Assembly: GCF_022376835.1 (NCBI RefSeq)
Contig: NZ_CP084606.1
Location: 2,692,501 to 2,756,500 of the forward strand
Length of the DNA stretch: 64,000 nt
Source of the DNA: Brucepastera parasyntrophica
GTDB taxonomy: Bacteria > Spirochaetota > Spirochaetia > Treponematales > Treponemataceae
Reading direction: 5' to 3'
A program made the translations under genes and the position numbers. Of this stretch, positions 27,788 through 37,573 are shown in pieces (positions within the stretch are counted from its first letter, which is position 1; every line of letters begins with the position of its first letter). The notes beneath the pieces were generated by a model. The model was not told the DNA's origin, made no database searches, and was given only the letters and a program-made list of their open reading frames with translations.

Positions 27788-30558
27788 ATGGCTGATCAAA
27801 CCGAGATTGTACTGGAGCGTGCCAATTCGGCACTTATTGCCCGCGATTTTCCTTTTGCTGAAAAACTGCTTACCGGTTTGCTTAAGCAGGATCCTGACAA
27901 ACCTGAAGTTCTTTCCCTTCTCGGACTCGTCTATATGCGGAGCGAGCGTTTTGAAAACGCCCTTTCAGTATATGAAAAACTGGCAAAAATATATCCGGAC
28001 GATATTGACATTCTGAATAGCCTCGGGATTATTTACCGGCGGCTTGAGCGCTATGATGATTCCATAGCCGTACTGACTGAGGCCCGGCAAACCGGAAAAG
28101 ATCCTGAAACAGTCATATATAATCTCGGAAATACCTATAAACAAATGGGAAACTACGAGGAAGCCGCGGAATGTTTTCAGGAAGCCATTGAGCTGAAGCC
28201 TGATGATGTCCTTGCCTATAACCATCTCGGAAGCATTTACGCTATGAGCGATAAACCCGAACTGGCAATTCAAACCTATCAGCGGGGACTTCAGATTGAC
28301 CCGAATCACCCGTTTATCCATTTTAATCTCGGACATTTGTATAAAGTACTCAACCGCATTCCTGATGCCATTGCGGAATATACTGCCGCCCTGAAAACTA
28401 AACCCGGCTGGGTGGAAGCGCTGCGGGAACTTGCCGATTTATATGATAAACAGAACAATGGCCAGAATTACCGGGATACTCTGCGCCGTATTCTCGCTGT
28501 TGATTCAACTGATGCAAAGGCCCTGTCCGGACTCGGGCAGTCCGCCCTGCAGAACGGGCATGAAGAGGAAGCCCTTTCATATTACCGGAAAGCTGCCGAC
28601 AGCAATCCCGGAAATGTTGAAGCTATGCTTGGGCTGGTCAGGATTCTGGAAAAACGCGGAAGTTTTGATGACGCCGTCGCTGAATTGCGCACCTTTGAAC
28701 AGAAATTTCCAGATGTTGTGGAAATACTGCTTCAGCTTGCCGGCCTTTATGTACAGCTCCAGCAATATCCCGAGGCAAAGGGAGTTTTCAAAAAAGTTGA
28801 ACAGATCGCTCCCAACGATATTAACGCGCTCCGCCTGCAGGGAAAAATGTATGCCCAGCAGGGTGCTACTGAGGAGGCCGAAGTATATTTTTCCCGCATG
28901 CTTGTGCAGGATCCCTCCGGGGTCGATTTCAGGCTTGATCTTGCCGATCAGCTGACCGAATCCGGAATGCTTCCCGAAGCCGAGGACCAGTATCTTGCCT
29001 ATCTCAATGAACGGCCCAGAGACAATGCTGCCCGCATTAAGCTGGGCAATTTATATGAAACAATGCGGGACAATGAAAAGGCCGTTTCTTCCTATCGGCA
29101 GGTTTTGCGTTCGGACCCGGACAATACCGACGCCAGGGCAGCCCTTTCTCTTGTTTACCAGAGGACCGGCAGAAATATGGACGCGGTCCAGCTTGCGGAT
29201 GAAATAGTAAATCTTCAGGGAAGCCGGGGAACCCAGGATGATCTGAGTAAACTTTCGGAGTCTCTTGAGCTATATGAGCAGGCTGTAAACCGTTACGGCA
29301 TGAGCAATCCCGGGGTACTCGGCAAAAATCTGGATATGCTCCGCCCCAGGATGAGGAAGAAGCGGGCGCCGAAACCGCTCCGCTTCCTGAAGAAGAGCCC
29401 TTTGTTCCCGCGGACGAGGACACGGTGGATGTGTCTTCCTTTGATGAAGAAATCGCGGAAAATGAGGATCTGCCCTTTGATGAACTTGTCCAGCTTGACG
29501 GGGAAGAAGATATATCTCCCGATTCGCTGGACAGCCTGGCAGCCGATGAAGAACTTCCGCTCACCGGCGAAGATTTTTTTGACGAAGAGCTGAGTCCTTT
29601 TATTCCGGAACCGCAGCCCGAACCGGGGACTGAGGAATCTTCCCTTACCCTTCCTTCCGAGGAACCTCCTGCCGTTGCTGAATCTGTACCGCCGAAAGAA
29701 ACGGACCGGGACACCGGGCTTCGTGAACCGGTCGAATCTCCGCAGGAATATTCCCGGCCCGAAGCGGAAATACCTGACGGCGGAGAAGAATTTGCGGAAG
29801 ACTCTTTTCCTGCGGAAGAAGATATTATTACTGAAGATGTCCCCGAAATGATAGGCTCCGATATGGATCAGGAAATCCTCAATCTTGAACCTGAATCCAT
29901 ACCCGAACCGCCCGCTGATATGCCGGGGCCGGGAAATCCGGAACAGATTCCGGCGGATAACGCCCGGGAGCCTGCTGGGGAAGCGGGGTTTCCTGCGGCA
30001 GATTCGCAGCCTGAACCGGATATTCATGACGCTCCCGCCGTCGAAGAAACGGAATTTGAGCCTGCCGGAGATGATACCGGCGTTTCCGGGGAAGAAGGGG
30101 CGGAGGGGCTGATTTTTGTCTCTGATATAATCTCTGATGAGGCTGTCGCCGGCCATCCCGATATGCCGCTGCCATCGAGACTTCCTGACGATGAACGCTT
30201 TGAGGAAATACTGGCCGGAATTTCAAGCGAAGAACTGCTGGGCCTTCTTGTATATTTCAAACAGATTATTCTTGCTCTTCCGGAAGATACGCTCGCCGAT
30301 TATCTTATAAGCGATGAACGCATTCAACTGGAATATGTTATTGACTGCCTTTCAGGAAATCCCGGTATCAGGGAAGATAAAAGGATAAAAGAAATCAGGG
30401 AAAAGTATGCTCTTCACCGGACAAAACAGCCCGGCCTGCTTGAGACCTTTACTTTCCTTGAATCGCTTGTAACCATGCTGCCGGATCAGGGTTTAGCAGG
30501 TGCCCTACGCAATCATCTTGAACAGATCAGGACCAAAATTGAACAGGACAATGTATGA
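27788..30558 (+). CDS. TPR protein with acidic linker and C-terminal domain (frameshifted)
   Basis: About ten tetratricopeptide repeats fill residues 1-470 (e.g. VLSLLGLVYMRSERFENALS, AYNHLGSIYAMSDKPELAIQ), then about 230 residues very rich in Glu, Pro and Asp, then a helical domain of about 110 residues (FEEILAGISSEELLGLLVYF). It is likely a scaffold protein. No signal peptide is seen. The frame breaks at the C4 run 29344-29347; one more C joins LDMLRPQDEEEAG to the acidic part, giving 923 residues. GGAG precedes the ATG. Its last 8 bases overlap the next gene, so the oxidoreductase cassette is coupled to it. Confidence 0.75.
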
Positions 30559-31972
30559 TGTCGCCATTATCGGCGCAGGTGTAACCGGGACTTCCATAGC
30601 AAGAAAGCTGTCCCGCTATAAATTACGGATTGCACTTCTGGAAAAAGAAGCGGATGTTTCCTTTGGTACTTCAAAGGCAAATTCCGGTATTATTCACGGC
30701 GGCTTTCATCACAATAAAAAATACCTCAAAGCCAGGCTCGAAATTTCCGGGGCTGCCATGTTTGACCAGCTCCAGCGGGAACTGGGTTTTCCGTTCCGCC
30801 GCTGCGGCATTCTGGTCGCCGCCATGCACCATGACGAGATGGAAGCCGCGGCCCATCTGTTCCGGCAGGGACAGGAAAACGGCGCGCCCGGAATCGAATT
30901 CTGCTCCAGAGAGCGGATGCTCGAGCTTGAACCGAAACTTTCACAGAATGTGGTAGGCGGCGTATATGCGCCATCCGGAGGAATCATTGAACCCTACCGC
31001 TTTGTGTTTTCCCTGCTTGAAAGCGCCGTAAAAAACGGAACCACAGTATATACGGAATTTGAAGCCAGTCATGCCGAATGGGCTGAAAACTGCTGGAATA
31101 TAACAGCCTCGGACGGCAGGAATATTTTGGCCCGGTATGCGGTCAATGCGGCGGGACTTTACGCCGACAACATTTCAAAAATGTTCGGAGCTGAAGAATA
31201 TACTATTGAAGCCCGTAAAGGTGCGTATTTCCTGCTGGACCGGCTGGCCGAGGGCCATCCCCAGCGGGTTGTTTTCCCTGTTCCCTCGCGGATTTCCAAA
31301 GGGATGCTGGTTATTCCTACTGTTGAAGGAACAACCCTCATCGGACCCACCGCGGACCATGTTGATAATAAGGAAGATAAGGCAACAGAAGGAAACCATC
31401 TTGCCCTTATCTCCGCGTCCGCGAAACTGCTGGTCCCCTCGGTTTCGGAACAGGACGCGATTACGAATTTTGCCGGGCTGAGGCCCGCCCTGAACGACGA
31501 TTTTTATATTGCCTTTTCGGAAAAAGTCCCCCGGTTCCTGCAGGTGGCCGGGATCCAGTCTCCGGGCCTGACTGCCGCGCCTGCCATAGCCCGCATGGTA
31601 AAAGACATGCTTTTAAAAGACGGACTGGAATTATCCGAAGACCCCTCCTATGATCCTTTTATCCGTCAGACTGTTCCGGTCAGAACCCTTCCGGCAGAGA
31701 AGCGGGCCGAACTTGTGGAACAAAACCCGGCTTACGGCAATATTGTATGCCGCTGTGAAGAAATCAGCGAAGCCGAAATAGTCGAAGCAATCCGCCACGG
31801 TCATACAACGCTCGACGGCATCAAATTTTACACAAGAGCCCAAATGGGCCGGTGCCAGGGCGGTTTCTGTACGGGAAAAATAATCAGGCTGATACAGCGG
31901 GAAACAGAAATCCCATACAATAAAATAACAAAGCGCGGCGGCGACAGCCTGATTCTGGAAGGTGAATTATGA
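30551..31972 (+). CDS. GlpA-like FAD-dependent oxidoreductase with BFD [2Fe-2S] domain
   Basis: A 473-residue flavoprotein of the DAO family, close to anaerobic glycerol-3-phosphate dehydrogenase subunit A or L-2-hydroxyglutarate oxidase types. The FAD site is GAGVTGTSIARKLS, followed by FGTSKANSGIIHGGF; near the end a BFD-type domain holds the Cys ligands CRCEE and GRCQGGFC. I chose the ATG at 30551, which opens directly into the FAD fold. It overlaps the TPR gene by 8 bases and the next oxidoreductase by 4. The substrate is inferred, not proved. Confidence 0.85.
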   Translation: MYDVAIIGAGVTGTSIARKLSRYKLRIALLEKEADVSFGTSKANSGIIHGGFHHNKKYLKARLEISGAAMFDQLQRELGFPFRRCGILVAAMHHDEMEAAAHLFRQGQENGAPGIEFCSRERMLELEPKLSQNVVGGVYAPSGGIIEPYRFVFSLLESAVKNGTTVYTEFEASHAEWAENCWNITASDGRNILARYAVNAAGLYADNISKMFGAEEYTIEARKGAYFLLDRLAEGHPQRVVFPVPSRISKGMLVIPTVEGTTLIGPTADHVDNKEDKATEGNHLALISASAKLLVPSVSEQDAITNFAGLRPALNDDFYIAFSEKVPRFLQVAGIQSPGLTAAPAIARMVKDMLLKDGLELSEDPSYDPFIRQTVPVRTLPAEKRAELVEQNPAYGNIVCRCEEISEAEIVEAIRHGHTTLDGIKFYTRAQMGRCQGGFCTGKIIRLIQRETEIPYNKITKRGGDSLILEGEL

Positions 31973-33258
31973 CGGAAATCCGGTATGACGCTGCGATAAT
32001 CGGCGCGGGAGCGGCGGGAATGGCTTCAGCCTCGACCCTCTCGGACCGGGGATACCATCCTGTTCTCATTGACCGGGAAGAATTCACCGGAGGCATTCTG
32101 CTCCAGTGCATTCACAACGGTTTTGGCCTACACCGGTATAACGAAGAGCTGACCGGCCCCGAATTTGCCTTCCGCCTTGAAGAACAGATTGAAAAGGCCG
32201 GCATTCCGTTTTTGTCCCGGACTACTGTCCTTTCCATAGAAAAACAGGAATCGGAGTTCAGACTCCTTGTTTCTTCAGCTGAAGACGGCCTCCGGACAAT
32301 TATCTGCCCGGCGGTTGTTCTTGCGATGGGCAGCCGGGAGCGGAACCGGGGAAATATCAGGATCCCGGGCGACCGGCCGGCGGGAATATATACTGCGGGC
32401 CTCGCCCAGAGGCTTATTAACATTGACGGATATCTGCCGGGAAAAAAGGCCGTTATTATCGGTTCGGGCGATATAGGCCTTATTATGGCGCGCAGGCTCA
32501 CCCTGTCCGGGGCCGAAGTCGCTGCTGTTGTTGAAATCCAGCCGTACCCCTCCGGACTGACCCGAAATGTAGTGCAGTGTCTTCAGGATTATAATATCCC
32601 CCTGTATCTTTCCCATGCGACCACACGCATAAACGGCCGGGAACGGGTAACCTCAGTTGAAGTTGCCCCGCTCGAAAACGGCACCGTAAACCAGGAAAAA
32701 ACTTTTTCGATTCCATGTGACACGGTCCTGCTGTCGGTCGGACTGATTCCTGAAAATGAGCTTTCCGCAAAAACAGGAGTGGAACTGAATCCGGTCACAA
32801 ACGGACCCATTGTCAGGGCTAATCTGATGACCTCGGTACCCGGTATTTTTGCCGCCGGCAATGTGCTGCATATTCATGATCTGGTCGACAGGGTTGCCGA
32901 AGAAGCGGAACGGGCGGGCTGCGCCTGTGCGGACTGGCTTGATTCCGGCGGAACGGCCGTTCCGTCCGGAATTCAGCTGAAACCGGGGCTCAACATCCGT
33001 TATACAGTCCCTTCACAGATTATTCCGGAACAGAATATGCGGATTTCATTCAGAAGTATGGTTATAATTGACCGGGCGGTTGTCAGACTCGAGCAGAACG
33101 GCAGGGAGCTTTTTTCAAAAAAAATATCATGGGTCCGCCCCGGCGAAATGATCCAGCTGGATATTCCGCCGGGTACAATACCCTCAAATAAAATGTCTTC
33201 CGGTAATTCACCGGTTACCGTTTCGCTGTATAATGCTGAAAGTGAGGACAAAAAATGA
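31969..33258 (+). CDS. NAD(P)/FAD-dependent oxidoreductase of the glycerol-3-phosphate cassette
   Basis: A 429-residue pyridine nucleotide-disulphide-type flavoprotein. It has the FAD motif GAGAAGMASASTL, the NAD(P) motif IIGSGDIGLIMARRL and the second FAD-binding segment GIFAAGNVLHIHDLVD. CIHNGFGLHRY replaces a typical redox CxxC, so it is not a thioredoxin reductase. It overlaps its neighbours on both sides by 4 bases. In many anaerobes a GlpA-like protein, this family and DUF1667 occur together, and presumably form one membrane-linked dehydrogenase. Confidence 0.85.
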   Translation: MTEIRYDAAIIGAGAAGMASASTLSDRGYHPVLIDREEFTGGILLQCIHNGFGLHRYNEELTGPEFAFRLEEQIEKAGIPFLSRTTVLSIEKQESEFRLLVSSAEDGLRTIICPAVVLAMGSRERNRGNIRIPGDRPAGIYTAGLAQRLINIDGYLPGKKAVIIGSGDIGLIMARRLTLSGAEVAAVVEIQPYPSGLTRNVVQCLQDYNIPLYLSHATTRINGRERVTSVEVAPLENGTVNQEKTFSIPCDTVLLSVGLIPENELSAKTGVELNPVTNGPIVRANLMTSVPGIFAAGNVLHIHDLVDRVAEEAERAGCACADWLDSGGTAVPSGIQLKPGLNIRYTVPSQIIPEQNMRISFRSMVIIDRAVVRLEQNGRELFSKKISWVRPGEMIQLDIPPGTIPSNKMSSGNSPVTVSLYNAESEDKK

Positions 33259-33637
33259 CGGAAATGATTTGCATTCTGTGTCCGCGCGGCTGTCACCTGA
33301 GTGTAGGGGACGCTCCCGGCTTTCAGGTGACCGGTAATTTCTGTCCGCGCGGGGCCGCGTACGGCAGGGAAGAAATGGAATCCCCAGGCGGGTCGTAACC
33401 GCGACCTGTCCGATCCTCTTTGCTTCCGAAGAAGAGCGAGCCGGATATGCAAATCTCGGATTACCGAGACGTATTCCGGTGAAAACAAAGGAACCAGTGC
33501 CGAAATCAGATATTTTTGATCTGGTCAGGGACATAGCCGGAACCGCGGTCCCCCTTCCGGTCCGTATCGGGGACACCATTATCGAAAACTGGAGGGGACA
33601 GCATATATCTGTTATAGCTACCGGAAATGCGGGGTAG
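33255..33637 (+). CDS. DUF1667 family Cys-rich protein (frameshifted)
   Basis: A small iron-sulphur-type protein, third member of the cassette. Cys motifs are CILCPRGCHL and GNFCPRG. As read it stops after 47 residues; adding one C to the C4 run 33382-33385 turns SPGGS-stop into SPRRVVTATCPILFASEEE and gives 127 residues ending VIATGNAG, the usual DUF1667 length and ending. It overlaps the preceding gene (ATGA). It probably carries electrons or couples the two flavoproteins; this is inferred from the steady gene grouping. Confidence 0.8.
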
Positions 33638-33779
33638 GAATTCCGGTAGCTGAATCCATGTCCGCGTAAAATATGCGGTCCAAAACTCCGGAAAGGGATA
33701 GTTTTCGGATATTTGAGCAATTAACTCTTGCAAAATCTGCTTTGTACATGATAATATATTTGTGAGGAAAAATATTACT

Positions 33780-35351
33780 ATGCCAGAAACGCCAGCTTGG
33801 CTGAAAAACGCCATTTTTTATGAAATTTATCCGCAGAGTTTTTATGATTCAAACGGGGATGGAATAGGTGATCTCCAGGGAATCATACAGAAGCTTGATT
33901 ATGTTAAGAATCTTGGCTGTAATGCAATTTGGATGAACCCCTGCTTTGAATCTCCATTCAGGGATGCCGGCTACGATGTTTCCGACTATTATGCGGTTGC
34001 ACCCCGGTACGGTACAATGGACGATCTGCAGCAGTTATTTGAAGAAATCCACAAACGCGGTATGCATATTATCCTTGATCTGGTGGCGGGCCATACTTCC
34101 GACCAGCACCCCTGGTTCAAGGAATCCTCCAAACCGGAGCGGAACGAGTTTTCCGACCGTTTTATCTGGACCAAACAGGAATTTGACGATATGCAGAATA
34201 TGCGGGGTATGTACGGCATGACCGACCGTCCCGGCGCGTATGCGGTTAATTTCTTTTCCTTCCAGCCAGCCCTGAATTACGGTTTTGCCGAACCTGAATA
34301 TGACTGGCAGTTTCCCGTATATCATCCGTCCGCGATAGCCACCCGCGAAGAACTGAAAAAGATAATGCGTTTCTGGCTTGACAAGGGCTGCGACGGCTTC
34401 CGTGTCGACATGGCCCATTCCCTTGTAAAAAAAGACCTGGGAAGGCGTGAAACCATAAAAATCTGGCAGGAAATCCTTCCCGAGATGAAAACAAATTATC
34501 CTGAAGCCGCTTTTGTATCCGAATGGGGCTGGCCCACATCGGCAATTACCGCCGGTTTCCATATGGATTTTTATCTTCATTTCGGCGTCCGCGGTTATAA
34601 TGCCCTGTTCCGCAACGGCAAACGGAGCTTTTTCAGCGAAAAAGGCCTCGGCAATATAAAGTATTTTACCGAAGAATATATTGATCTTTTCCGTGAAACA
34701 AACAGTACCGGATATATTTCTTTTCAGACCGGTAATCATGATATGGTCCGTCTCGCAAAAGACCGCAGCCAGAGGCAGCTTGAGCTGGCCTTTGCCTTTT
34801 TGCTGACCGTTCCCGGAGTTCCCTTTATTTACTATGGTGATGAAATCGGAATGAAGTATGTGGAAGGACTGATATCAAAAGAAGGCGGATACAGCAGAAC
34901 CGGTTCGCGGACACCAATGCAGTGGACAGCGGGAAAAAATGCGGGCTTCTCTTCGGCGGATGCAGACAAGATGTATTTGCCCATAGATCCCGACCCCGAT
35001 TTTCCGACCGTGGAGAAGCAGGAAGCAAATCCGGCGTCTCTTTTGAATTTCGTAAAAAAGATGATCGGATTCAAACGGGAACATGCTGCGCTCGGCAGTG
35101 ACGCCGAGTTTTCCGTACTGTATGCCAGGGAAAATTTGTATCCGTTTATTTACAGCAGAAATACCGAAACGCTCCGTTTTGTAATCATCATGAATCCTTC
35201 GGAAGAACCCCAGACTGTTGCAAAAGATGAAGCAGGTTTTTCTCTTGCCGACGCAGAAGTCCTGATGGATATCGGCGGAGTTCCCGTAATTAAGGATGAC
35301 GTAATTACTGTTCCTCCGGAAAGCTGCTGTATATACAGGATGAACATATAG
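33780..35351 (+). CDS. GH13 alpha-glucosidase (oligo-1,6-glucosidase/trehalose-type)
   Basis: A 523-residue intracellular alpha-amylase-family hydrolase. The family regions are present: FYEIYPQSFYDSNGDGIGDL, a DLVAGHTSDQHPWF loop, the nucleophile in GFRVDMAH, the acid/base Glu in FVSEWGW and the TGNHDMVR region. The DSNGDGIGDL start places it with oligo-1,6-glucosidases and trehalose-degrading enzymes; which sugar is cut is unclear. GAGG precedes the ATG. It stands alone between the glp-like cassette and a hypothetical gene. Confidence 0.88.
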   Translation: MPETPAWLKNAIFYEIYPQSFYDSNGDGIGDLQGIIQKLDYVKNLGCNAIWMNPCFESPFRDAGYDVSDYYAVAPRYGTMDDLQQLFEEIHKRGMHIILDLVAGHTSDQHPWFKESSKPERNEFSDRFIWTKQEFDDMQNMRGMYGMTDRPGAYAVNFFSFQPALNYGFAEPEYDWQFPVYHPSAIATREELKKIMRFWLDKGCDGFRVDMAHSLVKKDLGRRETIKIWQEILPEMKTNYPEAAFVSEWGWPTSAITAGFHMDFYLHFGVRGYNALFRNGKRSFFSEKGLGNIKYFTEEYIDLFRETNSTGYISFQTGNHDMVRLAKDRSQRQLELAFAFLLTVPGVPFIYYGDEIGMKYVEGLISKEGGYSRTGSRTPMQWTAGKNAGFSSADADKMYLPIDPDPDFPTVEKQEANPASLLNFVKKMIGFKREHAALGSDAEFSVLYARENLYPFIYSRNTETLRFVIIMNPSEEPQTVAKDEAGFSLADAEVLMDIGGVPVIKDDVITVPPESCCIYRMNI

Positions 35352-35485
35352 GCTCCGTGCCTGTTCCCGTGAAAAACATACCTCCGCGTTTTACCTGTTC
35401 CGGTACCGGCGGAAAAGCAGTTTAAAACACATTTTGCATGCGCCTGGTCCCATGCGGACAGGATATTTTTCCCCGGATAAAAAAG

Positions 35486-36175
35486 ATGGTTGAAATACTT
35501 GAAGTTGAAAATGAAATACTGCTGGGCCTGCTGACTGCCGAACTCGATACATTACACATCGAGTATCTGGTCAAAAAAATAAACACAGCTGTCCTGCCAA
35601 TAAACAAAGGCACAGACGCCTTTGCCGTCATTTTTTCCGATGCGGTAAACAAAGAACGGATAATCGAAATTTATTTGGATTTAGCGGGACTCCCAAAAAA
35701 TGAAAAAGCTGCAGCGGAAGAACGAACAGAAAAAGAACGCAATAGCATAATGAAAAATATCCTGCTGATTCTTGCGGTTCTGATCCTGCTTTTCATAATA
35801 ATCGCGCAGAGAAAGTCACTGAATGAAATCAGGCGGGTCCTTGAAGTCCGGCATGAACCTTTTATATACAAATGGTCAGAAGATTTGCGGGAAGTAAACA
35901 CTTATCTCGAAATAAGCAATTATCATTTTGAAAAATGTATTGATAATGACCGGAACGGGATTTTTGAAACAGTCAGAATATATTTGCCGAATAAAATGAC
36001 TGTTATACAGGAAGATAAAAATCAAAACTACTTTTTTGAAAAACAGACAATTGTAAAAGATAATGAAATAATCTGTGAAAGCATATCAACGAAAGACAAT
36101 GGTTTTTTTGACCGGACGGTTTATTCGTGGCGAGGGTTTAATACCATGAATAAGTCCAGCTTTGTTTTTTTATAG
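35486..36175 (+). CDS. Hypothetical protein with DUF2007-like start and one membrane helix
   Basis: About 229 residues. The first 75 (LLTAELDTLHIEYLVKKIN, DAFAVIFSDAVNKERIIEIY) look like the small DUF2007 signal-transducing fold; a Lys/Glu-rich segment and one membrane helix follow (ILLILAVLILLFIIIAQ), then a soluble domain of about 110 residues. The last 17 residues (SWRGFNTMNKSSFVFL) are coded by repeat copy 2, so the native C-terminus may have been replaced. An upstream ATG at 35438 is possible; no strong ribosome site favours either. Confidence 0.55.
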   Translation: MVEILEVENEILLGLLTAELDTLHIEYLVKKINTAVLPINKGTDAFAVIFSDAVNKERIIEIYLDLAGLPKNEKAAAEERTEKERNSIMKNILLILAVLILLFIIIAQRKSLNEIRRVLEVRHEPFIYKWSEDLREVNTYLEISNYHFEKCIDNDRNGIFETVRIYLPNKMTVIQEDKNQNYFFEKQTIVKDNEIICESISTKDNGFFDRTVYSWRGFNTMNKSSFVFL

Positions 36176-36250
36176 GTTCTATGGTATTAAGCCCGAGTCC
36201 AATTCCACGGGAGAACAAACTACCCCGTGCGGAGTACGGGGTAGTTTATT
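36121..36250 (+). repeat. Mosaic structured repeat, copy 2
   Basis: TTATTCGTGGCGAGGGTTTAATACCAT pairs with ATGGTATTAAGCCCGAG, enclosing a TTTTTTTATAGGTT half-module. CCACGGGAGAAC and a strong hairpin (TACCCCGT/ACGGGGTA) end at TTTATT. The preceding gene's stop lies inside it. Confidence 0.8.
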
Positions 36251-36372
36251 ATAAGGATCAAAAAGTATACAGGATACTGATTTATGATGAGGAATCCGGC
36301 ACACTCACTATTGAGTAAAAAAAGTGCGCCGTCAAACATTCCTGTGGCTGAATCCGGCGAACCGGGAAAGAT

Positions 36373-37491
36373 TTATATCCGGATAATCCGTGACCGGGTT
36401 AAAACTTCATTTCCGGTTTCCGTTATAAGTATATCGTTTTCAAGACGGCAGCCGCCGTGCGCAAGATCATACAGCCCGGGTTCCAGAGTAACAACCATAC
36501 CATTTTCAAATATCCAGGGATTTTCTTCCAGGTTTTTGATAAAGGGTCCTTCATGGGCCTCCAGCCCTATACCGTGGCCGAGATTATGGGGCATTTTTTT
36601 TCTCCCCCTGCGGAAAATATCATCAACTTTCCTTGCCGCCTCCTTTGTCGGGGTTCCCGGTTTATACAGGGGGAGGGCGGACGCATACGCTTTTTCAACG
36701 AGAGACAGCATTTTTTCCTGGGCCTCTGTTAATTCGCCGGCCGCAATCGTCAAAGTCACGTCGCTGCCGTAGCCCTGATACTTTATACCGAAATCAAGGA
36801 TTGAAAGCCCTTTTGTTCCGAAAGGTGCCGCCGTATATGCCGGAAAGGCATGGATTCCAAAACTCCGGTCAGGACCCGCCGCCAGCGTTTCAAAGCTGGT
36901 GCCGTCTCCGCCTGCGGCACGGGATTCCCGTTCTATCAGCAGAGCGGCGTCCATTTCTGATTTTATTTTGCCCGTTTTTACCTGCTTTTCAATCAAATCG
37001 ATTATTGAATCAGTTATTTCACAGGCTTTTCTGAGCAGTGTAATTTCTTCTTCGTCCTTTATAGCCCTCATTGAACTTATTTCAGTCCAAATCCCTGATT
37101 CCCGGCACAAAACATCATATTCGAGCAGGGCCTCAACATACTGCAAAAACAGCGGGTAAGGGGTATTTCCCGGGATTTCGATATGCGACCCTTCAGGAAG
37201 TCCGATTTTTTCGGCGATTCCCCTGACTGTTTTAACGGGATTTCTCCCGAATTCGGTATACGGTACTACTACATCAACGGCAGCCATTTGTTTTGCGAGA
37301 TTTTCATCCCAGGGACATAAAACGGCATGACCTGTTATAGTCAGAATAAGCATAGCGTCTGAAGGATGCCCGGAAAAATACCTCAGCGCAGGATTCCTTC
37401 TGCCTTCGGTATCTTCGATGACCGCCATGGAAATACTGTTCCTGGCCATCCATGTATATAATTCAGCTCTTCTTTTATCATAGGTAATCAT
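36373..37491 (-). CDS. M24 family Xaa-Pro aminopeptidase
   Basis: A 372-residue metallopeptidase of the pita-bread fold. The metal ligands are in ILDFGIKYQGYGSDVTL (two Asp), PHNLGHGIGLEAHEG (His), TLEPGLY (Glu) and ENDILIT (Glu). The N-terminal creatinase-like domain covers residues 1-130. I chose the ATG at 37491; a TATAGT box lies nine bases upstream, and the longer frame from 37593 would run into the divergent transporter gene. It removes N-terminal residues next to proline from peptides. Confidence 0.87.
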   Translation of the reverse strand: MITYDKRRAELYTWMARNSISMAVIEDTEGRRNPALRYFSGHPSDAMLILTITGHAVLCPWDENLAKQMAAVDVVVPYTEFGRNPVKTVRGIAEKIGLPEGSHIEIPGNTPYPLFLQYVEALLEYDVLCRESGIWTEISSMRAIKDEEEITLLRKACEITDSIIDLIEKQVKTGKIKSEMDAALLIERESRAAGGDGTSFETLAAGPDRSFGIHAFPAYTAAPFGTKGLSILDFGIKYQGYGSDVTLTIAAGELTEAQEKMLSLVEKAYASALPLYKPGTPTKEAARKVDDIFRRGRKKMPHNLGHGIGLEAHEGPFIKNLEENPWIFENGMVVTLEPGLYDLAHGGCRLENDILITETGNEVLTRSRIIRI

Positions 37492-37573
37492 AATAACTCT
37501 ACTATATGCAATTTCTTTGACAGGGTAAAGCAAATACGGTATTATATAAACAATATTTACTGGAGGAAGGTGC

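Noticed and set aside
29293-30156. Long minus-strand open frame opposite the TPR gene
   Set aside because: It is Arg/Phe-rich shadow of the Glu/Pro-rich coding strand, with no ribosome site or family.
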